The translations under genes and the position numbers were made by a program. The notes beneath the pieces are model-generated. The model did not search any database. It was not told the DNA's origin and was given only the letters and a program-made list of their open reading frames with translations. A DNA stretch of 39,111 nucleotides, from assembly GCA_015654475.1 (NCBI GenBank), contig JAATGV010000022.1:1-39111 (forward strand), in the 5' to 3' direction. The stretch comes from Actinomycetales bacterium. Its GTDB lineage: Bacteria; Actinomycetota; Actinomycetes; Actinomycetales; Microbacteriaceae. Every line of letters begins with the position of its first letter. Within the stretch, counting starts at the first letter, position 1. Below, one piece after another: positions 33,461 through 39,111 of this stretch.

Positions 33461-34129
33461 TTAGTTACGAGGCCGCTGCTGCCTGAACAGCTTTGACCAG
33501 AGTCCTCGCGAGGTCAGGAGCAGTTTCGACTTTAACCGTTCGTATTCATCAATATCGACAGGTCGTAACGCAATGGCAAAACCCTGAAGCCTACCCTTGG
33601 GACTAAGAGCTAAATATAGATTTTCATAAACCCGATAAAATGTGGGATCATCGAAGGATCCAACGAACCAAATCCGTGTACTAACATCGATAGCAGGATT
33701 GCTGTTTTCCAATTCGTAGGTTACTCCCGAAGGAATAAACTTGTTGAAGCGCAGATCATGCGCAACACGCGAATATTCCTCGGGCAGGTCCCATGGAAAT
33801 TCTTTTTCATCGATTCCTAGAAAAGTTGAGAATCCTTCGATATCAACCACTTCGCCGTTTTTCTCGCTAAACCAGATCGACGCGTTATCTGAGAATGAAA
33901 GCCCGAAGCAGTGAACCAGGGGAGATTCTTCAAAGTCAATAGTTCCGCCGTCCTCAAGAATTTCAATCATACCAATATGGTACTTATGAACGGAAGAACT
34001 ATCGGAGCCCGCCGAGACAGTAACTAGACCCGCAAATTCCTCACACAATATATACTCACCTATTTCGCCTAAAGCTAGATTCTTCTTATGGGTCGTCGCC
34101 GAACCGCCCTGAACATTTGTGAGCGTCAT
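33461..34129 (-). CDS. Soluble hypothetical protein of the island, immunity candidate
   Basis: 222 residues. Acidic, with YHIGMIEILEDGGTIDFEES and a run of strand-rich segments (WFVGSFDDPTFYRVYENLYLAL) recalling SMI1/SUKH-like immunity proteins, but no firm family. Ends with a basic LRRQQ-type tail. Start ATG 34129 lacks a good ribosome binding site; the frame is closed 5 codons upstream. Codon use is AT-rich compared with the core. Confidence 0.55.
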   Translation of the reverse strand: MTLTNVQGGSATTHKKNLALGEIGEYILCEEFAGLVTVSAGSDSSSVHKYHIGMIEILEDGGTIDFEESPLVHCFGLSFSDNASIWFSEKNGEVVDIEGFSTFLGIDEKEFPWDLPEEYSRVAHDLRFNKFIPSGVTYELENSNPAIDVSTRIWFVGSFDDPTFYRVYENLYLALSPKGRLQGFAIALRPVDIDEYERLKSKLLLTSRGLWSKLFRQQRPRN

Positions 34130-34304
34130 CTGTCGCTGGACTCATACCAGCCACGTGGAGTTTCACCATGCTCTGTCCGGGGTATTCCGGGTTGGGCACC
34201 CCGTCAATCCGAATCCTCGACACTGCGAAGACTCGGGAGTGCCGCCGTATGGTCTTATCCGTATATCGGAACGTGTCTGAACTTCGCACTACTCGGCAAC
34301 GTCG

Positions 34305-34796
34305 TCATTTCCTGAGAAGCGCAGAGTAGCTGGAATTGAACCTATGGCGTAGATGATACCGACGTATCGTTGGATCTACAACTTGCCAAAAAAAGAGTGT
34401 AAATATATGAAATCGATGTTTCCTCAACCATAGGATTTCGAGCGTAAGTGACCAAATGGGTCGGCATAGCTCAACTCGCCAAACCAGAGGAACAACATCT
34501 ATAAAGCTCAAAACCAAATTAACAACGTCCCCATTATTCGGAAATTTGAGCATGCGATATTTCATCGGAATCTCTTCGTTAACAAAGTCTGTTTCTATAC
34601 ATGCCACATAGAGGGCATCATTAACATCTTCCTCACGTACCGGGGCGCCATAAACCGCGACCTCCTGCTTAATAGCCTCAAGATCGCTCGTCGCCTGTTG
34701 CATCAGCCGTATGACAATCTCATTCCCTATAACCTCATCTCGGGAAAGCCCAATCGAACAATATTCACCGTCAGCCTTAGAACCCGCATACCACAT
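34305..34796 (-). CDS. Hypothetical protein of the island
   Basis: 163 residues from ATG 34796 with GAGGCG eight bases upstream. The N-terminal half is acidic and soluble; the C-terminal half has hydrophobic Trp/Leu-rich stretches (VVNLVLSFIDVVPLVWRV, IFTLFFWQVV), so it may be membrane associated. No family. Located after the short Rhs remnant at 35.05 kb. Confidence 0.5.
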   Translation of the reverse strand: MWYAGSKADGEYCSIGLSRDEVIGNEIVIRLMQQATSDLEAIKQEVAVYGAPVREEDVNDALYVACIETDFVNEEIPMKYRMLKFPNNGDVVNLVLSFIDVVPLVWRVELCRPIWSLTLEILWLRKHRFHIFTLFFWQVVDPTIRRYHLRHRFNSSYSALLRK

Positions 34797-34999
34797 GTCA
34801 CGCGCCTCTATCTTAAAACAGGTTTTGCCACACCTCGTTGAAGAAATTCAATACCGACGAAGCAGCTTAATTATCGCATGGCAATCTCTAACACCTCCCA
34901 ACGCAGGGGCTTACATTGAAGATGCATCTAACGGCCATGGATATTCTATGCTTTCGTGTATCCCAGAATCTCATTTGACTGCACAGCTTGCAGCACCCC

Positions 35000-35107
35000 C
35001 TAGGTCTGGCGTTCGTCCGGGGTGTGGCGGTGTCGCCGTACCCAATCGAACACCAACACCCCACCCAACTCCACCGCCCCGCTCGTTACGAGAGTTGCCA
35101 CCGCCAC
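35000..35107 (-). pseudogene. Rhs core remnant near 35.05 kb
   Basis: The frame VAVATLVTSGAVELGGVLVFD aligns with the resident-type core of the 37-kb remnant (VVATVRVTAGVVELGGGVSVFD), then diverges and stops at 35000-35002. It starts 2-4 bases after the stop of the broken immunity copy (35109-35111), so the cassette joint is exact. The following DEYGNTTT region is frameshifted or lost. Confidence 0.7.
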
Positions 35108-35108
35108 T

Positions 35109-36042
35109 TCAGTTTTGAGTCTTTCGGCCCAGGTCCGACAGGATTAGCCCGCAAGGTTCTCTGTTGTCATCAAGGAGGAGCCAACTACTTTCCGAGATGC
35201 GAATCGGCTTTCCCCTCTCTTCCCCTACCACCCATAGCCCACGTCTTGCATCATGGCGAGGCCGTTCCGTTCCCTTAGCAAATGGCTCCCCACGTCCCAC
35301 GCCATCACCGGCTTGCAGTTCGGAAGCCGAACACCGCACATCTAACGCCGAGACGAGAGGCAGTTCCACCGGAATCCCCCCGCGCCGCACAGCCATACCG
35401 CTTTGTCGATATGTGCCCGCCCGCAAAGCACCAGACGTAGAAGAAAGCAACCGATAGATAGGCAAACTCGTAACGCCAGCACCCATTGAACAGGGATAAA
35501 AAACTCACGTCATCGATCGCGTCCGAATCAAGCACCAAGACACCTGGCCCTGCGCCGAAACTATCACCCTCCGTCCAATCCACCGGCAAAGTTGCCGGCA
35601 CCACAAGATCTGACCGGCGCATCCGCGACGCTGACCGCACAAACCGACCTTGAACCCTTGACCAGAGTTCCAAAGGAGCAAAATCGTCTTCGTCAATCCA
35701 CATGACCTGCTCAAGTTGTCGCGTGAGTCCCTCGGCAGAGTCACCCCGCGCAGCAGCCACACGTTGACGTAGCCAGTCAAGGCAGACCTCCACGTCCAGG
35801 GAGGCCGCCACCAATCCGACAGGGCAACGATCCTCCAGAAACCGCTCATCGGTTTCACAAAAGCGCTCAGAACGTATTCGGAAAACCCCGACAAGAGGAA
35901 AGCTAGGAGAGCCATCACAGAGAACCTCAACTTCAACGTCCACATCCCAGGCCCAAGAAAAACCCACCACACCACAATGCGCAAGATCACCCACTGGTTC
36001 ACCATCAAACACCTGCACCACCCGGGCACGAAATTCAGACAC
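35109..36042 (-). pseudogene. Immunity-family protein, frameshifted second copy
   Basis: Paralog of the gene at 30223-31257. Frame 1 (GTG 36042, GGGAG five bases upstream) runs through MWIDEDD and WRYEFAYLSVAFF. The homologous C-terminus (GALRAGTY, GRGEPF, RRGLWVVGEERGKPIRISESSWLLLDD) continues in the next frame, so a frameshift lies near 35430-35450. If expressed as is it lacks the conserved C-terminal block. It ends two bases before an Rhs remnant. Confidence 0.75.
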
Positions 36043-36055
36043 TACAGCTCCCACC

Positions 36056-36307
36056 TCATCTCATTACTCGCACATGCAGATTACTCGCGGCCCGCTTACC
36101 GCCATTCCACGTGCTGCGAGAATAGCCGGGCCCTCCGCTCGCAGCACGCTTGTAGTTCGCCACATAGCCGCCACTTCTTTCTATCGTGGCTGGCCGATAC
36201 CGGCGAGTTTGAGCCGACCGACGTTGGTTGCACTGACCGCTGGTTGTGCCGCAGTCTGCCCGCCAACCCGCTCGCTTGGGGCTGGGAGCGGGCGCAGCAT
36301 CCCTCAC
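36056..36307 (-). CDS. Possible orphan toxin tip without Rhs core
   Basis: An 83-codon basic frame ending SGGYVANYKRAASGGPGYSRSTW... and stopping at 36056, 14 bases before the start of the broken immunity gene and overlapping its ribosome binding site. Composition (Arg/Gly/Ser/Tyr) resembles toxin tips of the array. It contains the right copy of the 38-bp direct repeat. The start is unclear. Possibly the 3' part of a toxin whose Rhs core was deleted. Confidence 0.4.
   Translation of the reverse strand: MRDAAPAPSPKRAGWRADCGTTSGQCNQRRSAQTRRYRPATIERSGGYVANYKRAASGGPGYSRSTWNGGKRAASNLHVRVMR
36215..36252. repeat. Right copy of a 38-bp imperfect direct repeat
   Basis: Matches 26086-26123 at 32 of 38 bases, same orientation, 10.1 kb apart. 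It sits between the 36335-36787 membrane gene and the broken immunity gene. Confidence 0.6.
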
Positions 36308-36334
36308 GTTGTGATGGTGCGGAGAACTGCGCGT

Positions 36335-36787
36335 CTATTTAGTGCGTTCTTCGCGTTGCCAAAACCACAGTCCGATAACGAACAGAACGACCCATACGGC
36401 CGCGGCGGCAAGCAGCAAGCCGGTGGAGTCGATTACATACGCAACACAACCAACCACACCAGCAGCAATCGCTACAGAGAACAAGACGATATGCCGCCGG
36501 ACAAAGCTTGGCTTTGATTCAGGATGGAGATCAACCTTCGGCATCGGCGCGGCCTCAACCGACTCTCGCACGTCTTGAGCTTGGGCGTCTCGAGATTTGG
36601 CAACTCTCAGATAGATTAGAACGCCGATTAGCCCGGCTATTCCACAGATGATCGCTGAAATGACATAGTCACCAGCAGTGTCCGCCCACGTCACAGATGA
36701 CAACACACCTATGAGAACTCCCCCCAACAATCCTCCGGCTAACCTTTTGATTAAGAAACCTCTAGCTGATGCCACTTGACCCCTCAT
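36335..36787 (-). CDS. Four-helix membrane protein, possible immunity protein
   Basis: About 150 residues from ATG 36787, five bases after the stop of the gene at 36793, so translationally coupled; the longer frame to 36865 overlaps that gene. Helices: LAGGLLGGVLIGVLSSVTWA, YVISAIICGIAGLIGVLIYL, IVLFSVAIAAGVVGCVAYVI and LLLAAAAVWVVLFVIGLWFW. Second membrane gene after the 37-kb toxin tip. Confidence 0.6.
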   Translation of the reverse strand: MRGQVASARGFLIKRLAGGLLGGVLIGVLSSVTWADTAGDYVISAIICGIAGLIGVLIYLRVAKSRDAQAQDVRESVEAAPMPKVDLHPESKPSFVRRHIVLFSVAIAAGVVGCVAYVIDSTGLLLAAAAVWVVLFVIGLWFWQREERTK

Positions 36788-36792
36788 CAGTT

Positions 36793-37044
36793 CTATTCTT
36801 TTCCGAGCTGTCTGCTGTCGACGGCACGCAGTTCTTCCTGAAAGCGTCGACGACGACGAAGCCAAGACCAGACCATCCCCAGCATAGAAAGCCCAGTAAT
36901 CACGGCAAAGATAGTTGAAACACCAACCTTATCTGATATAGTGGACCCGATAGCGGACAGTACGAATACTGTCACCCATCCCCACGGACCATCTTCCAAA
37001 TACTGATCTAGAGTGTAATCTTCGGTAGCTTCTCGATTTTTCAT
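36793..37044 (-). CDS. Small membrane protein, immunity candidate for the 37-kb toxin tip
   Basis: 83 residues: an acidic N-terminus (REATEDYTLDQYLEDG), two helices (WVTVFVLSAIGSTI and VSTIFAVITGLSMLGMVWSWL) and a basic tail. It is the first gene after the orphan tip ending at 37185, hence the likely immunity. No family. Confidence 0.6.
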   Translation of the reverse strand: MKNREATEDYTLDQYLEDGPWGWVTVFVLSAIGSTISDKVGVSTIFAVITGLSMLGMVWSWLRRRRRFQEELRAVDSRQLGKE

Positions 37045-37184
37045 CAGAACATTCTCTTATTAATTCGACGCCAAATCTATCCTGCTTTTTTCCCGACATT
37101 TTTCAATATATATTTACTTAAATTTTTTGAATCGACTTTCTTGGGTCCAGCAACTATTGAATTCACCAGGTAGTTTACCGCCTC

Positions 37185-37740
37185 TTACGAAGTGGTCTTA
37201 TGCTTGAAAACCTTGTCAACCGCGAGCTGCGCCACCGTAGTAGGTAGCATAGCAATCGCAACCGAAGCTATTGCGACGCAGGCTATTCCGGCCGTCGCTC
37301 CGCAAGCCGCTACCGCGAGGACTGCTGAGCCAGAAGCCACGAGCCCCTTCACAGCAGCTTGGGTGATTTGACGGCCGTGCTTCTGCACCCAGCCCCAGAC
37401 GCTAGAAAGCCACGACTCCCCAGTCAGATCGATTTTGTTGATGGGGTCTTGGGGATACGTGTAGTCAGAGTAGTGTTGCCGCCTTCGACTGGGTCTACCG
37501 AAGTGAACAGACCCGTGATCGCGTTGTACAAACGGGCACCCATCAGAGTAAGCCCAGACGCATCCAAGGCACGTTCTTTAAAACCTAACCCCCCATCCAA
37601 CAACGCACCCGTATCCGCCCGACGTGTGGTCGTATTGCCATACTCATCAAACACCGACACCCCCACCCAACTCCACCACCCCAGCCGTCACCCGAACCGT
37701 GGCCACCACAGACCCCAACAGATCCGCAAGGGTCAGGTGC
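37185..37740 (-). pseudogene. Displaced Rhs C-terminal tip, best-preserved remnant (37 kb)
   Basis: Reads TLADLLGSVVATVRVTAGVV, then (after a frame change in a G run near 37660-37670) [49 protein letters not shown] second frame change near 37462 leads to [19 protein letters not shown]. The core matches the resident gene almost residue for residue. The tip (SSVWGWVQKHGRQITQAAVKG, then an Ala/Val-rich segment ending KVFKHKTTS) is about 75 residues, mostly hydrophobic, so a membrane-inserting toxin or a pre-toxin that lost its end. Confidence 0.8.
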
Positions 37741-37976
37741 GGCAACACCGTGCGGGCAACACCGCCAGTGGGACTAGCCGCTCACGACGGGTTATCCGAC
37801 GAACCCCTGGCCCCCGAGTCACGGCCAACTAGGCATTCAGGAGCCGCATCGTTCCTCACGTCTACTCCACCGGAAAAGACCCGACAGCGTTCCCTCAAAA
37901 TCTTGAAGCACGCCAGGGGAAAATATGTACTCGATTCTCCGCGGGCCACAAATCGACAGACACCCTAAACAACACA

Positions 37977-38444
37977 TTACTCGCGTCGATTATAAAAAAA
38001 ATGAAACAGCACAGACGACACCAATGCAATAAAATTCCATGCTCCAACCACGAGTAAAGTAATATAGTCTAATACACCGTCGGCACCAGGGAGGACATAA
38101 GGGATATCCCAAAATACACTAGCAATTCCCAATGAAAATAATAATATTGTTGGCAATAATCCAATTAATGAATCCTGAAGAAAGAGGGGGAGTCCGGAGT
38201 CTCTCGAATACACGATTTCATCTTCAGGATTTCCACTATTTAACTTCTTACTTCTTTGCTTGAGTCGAAGGTCGAAATCATCCCATTTCCAAAGTTCGAA
38301 TATCATACCCACGGTCGCAAAAACGACCCCAGAGTTTCCAATCTCCATTCCGCTTATCGCATATACAGCAGTCGTGGTGATTAACGAGAATATCACAAAC
38401 CTCAATATAGATATCCAGAATGGCGCCGGTTCATCTTTTCTCAT
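37977..38444 (-). CDS. Membrane immunity candidate of the resident Rhs toxin
   Basis: 155 residues, ATG 38444, 12 bases after the rhs stop with AAGG upstream. Four or five helices: WISILRFVIFSLITTTAVYAI, VVFATVGMIFELW, LIGLLPTILLFSLGIASVFW and ITLLVVGAWNFIALVSSVLF. It has a charged loop (KWDDFDLRLKQRSKKLNSGNPEDE) in the middle. The position directly after the toxin end is the standard place for the cognate immunity gene. Low GC compared with the Rhs core. Confidence 0.7.
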   Translation of the reverse strand: MRKDEPAPFWISILRFVIFSLITTTAVYAISGMEIGNSGVVFATVGMIFELWKWDDFDLRLKQRSKKLNSGNPEDEIVYSRDSGLPLFLQDSLIGLLPTILLFSLGIASVFWDIPYVLPGADGVLDYITLLVVGAWNFIALVSSVLFHFFYNRRE

Positions 38445-38456
38445 AAATCATTTACC

Positions 38457-39111
38457 TTAAAATATATTTCTTCGCCCGAAGCCACGCCAATGTTTTGCTG
38501 TCGAGTACGCGTATTTTAAGGTACCCGCGTATGCACGCGGTCTAACTATTGCATGACGTCCTCGAGCGGCACCCCTCCAACTCAAAGACTTGTACCCAAA
38601 ACGCACCTGACGAGAATAAATACTCGATGCCTTCGCATACCCAAGTATGCCATTGACCGCACCGCTGGCGGCCCCACGAATAAAGGACCCAGCATAACCC
38701 GAAAATGAATGTTTCCTAGAGTTTACCTGATAGTTTGCCAACGACAATCCTGCGCCGACTGCGGCCCCAGCCAACACTGCACAACCCATGCCAGCAGTGC
38801 CGATACAAATTGCGGATACCGCCAGCGTAGTGGCAATCCCACGAACCCAGCCGCTCCTCAGCCCCCTCTTTACTCCGCTCCACACGTTCCTCCACCAGCT
38901 TTCTCCGCTGATGTCGTTCTTGTTGATGGGGTCTTGCGGATAGGTGTAGTCGGTAGTGTTGCCGCCCTCGACCGGGTCGACCGAAGTGAACAGGCCGGTG
39001 ATGGCGTTATAGAGGCGGGCACCCATCAAAGTCAGACCAGACGCATCCAAAGCACGCTCTTTCGCACCCAACCACCCATAGGAGACCACACCAGTGTTTG
39101 CCATGTTGGTG
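38457..39111 (-). CDS. 3' end of resident Rhs/YD-repeat polymorphic toxin (N-terminus outside window)
   Basis: The frame is open to the window edge. The visible part starts in the Rhs core ([56 protein letters not shown]), the signature that ends the Rhs shell. Variable tip: ~170 residues with a hydrophobic Ala/Gly segment ([20 protein letters not shown]) then a basic Tyr/Arg/Lys-rich end (…[15 protein letters not shown]). The Rhs shell encloses and releases the tip, which acts on neighbouring cells. The target is not recognisable; membrane insertion is suggested by the tip and by the membrane immunity protein downstream. Confidence 0.85.
   Translation of the reverse strand, partial: TNMANTGVVSYGWLGAKERALDASGLTLMGARLYNAITGLFTSVDPVEGGNTTDYTYPQDPINKNDISGESWWRNVWSGVKRGLRSGWVRGIATTLAVSAICIGTAGMGCAVLAGAAVGAGLSLANYQVNSRKHSFSGYAGSFIRGAASGAVNGILGYAKASSIYSRQVRFGYKSLSWRGAARGRHAIVRPRAYAGTLKYAYSTAKHWRGFGRRNIF

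Overview
The window reads as chromosome of a high-GC Gram-positive (actinobacterium), most likely family Microbacteriaceae. The basis is the gene content and order (galU, a rimJ-type acetyltransferase and a SepX/GlpR-like gene beside a formyl-THF cyclo-ligase and mscL), a 1261-aa SF1 helicase with a C-terminal nuclease-like domain of a type common in that family, a DtxR with all metal ligands, and a DUF3027 protein beside a long cold-shock protein. No species can be named from sequence alone. Three regions are visible.

(1) 1 to about 7200: an integrated filamentous-phage (inovirus-like) element. Read on the minus strand, the genes run: rolling-circle Rep, a putative ssDNA-binding protein, four tiny membrane proteins, a major coat protein, an intrinsic terminator, a large secreted and anchored pIII-like protein, a pVI-like membrane protein, and a Zot/pI ATPase. 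This is the order of the Ff phages (II-V-VII/IX-VIII-III-VI-I). There is no secretin gene, as expected for a one-membrane host. Upstream of rep lie strong hairpins, a short operon with a tiny Zn-ribbon gene, and a divergent XRE repressor with repeated candidate operators. The repressor frame runs into the 3' end of a tRNA-Ala(CGC), the likely attachment site. A 29-bp perfect inverted repeat sits at the zot stop. The left end of the element is outside the window.

(2) About 7195 to 26092: ordinary core chromosome. It holds tRNA-Ala, a SepX/GlpR-like divisome protein, rimJ-like acetyltransferase, galU, 5-FTHF cyclo-ligase, mscL, the large helicase, a GT87-like glycosyltransferase, tRNA-Arg(CCT), an M23 peptidase, dtxR/ideR, serC, an MFS exporter, DUF3027, a cold-shock protein and a helicase-associated (XPB partner-like) protein.

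(3) About 26100 to 39111 (continuing past the right edge): a 13-kb accessory island of lower and uneven GC with many broken genes. It is a polymorphic-toxin (Rhs/YD-repeat) locus. The 3' end of a resident rhs gene enters from the right on the minus strand with its membrane immunity gene. Downstream lies an array of displaced Rhs C-terminal tips, each marked by a remnant of the same core motif (QDPINK and the sequence before it) and each followed by candidate immunity genes. Remnants are seen near 37.4, 35.05, 32.8, 29.94 and 27.85 kb. Several are frameshifted (one by an exact 19-bp tandem duplication), one immunity gene has an in-frame TGA, and one immunity family is present twice (30.2-31.3 kb and, broken, 35.1-36.0 kb). 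The toxin tips are hydrophobic or basic and most immunity candidates are small multi-helix membrane proteins, which suggests membrane-acting toxins. A 38-bp imperfect direct repeat (26086 and 36215) begins exactly at the last codons of the last core gene.
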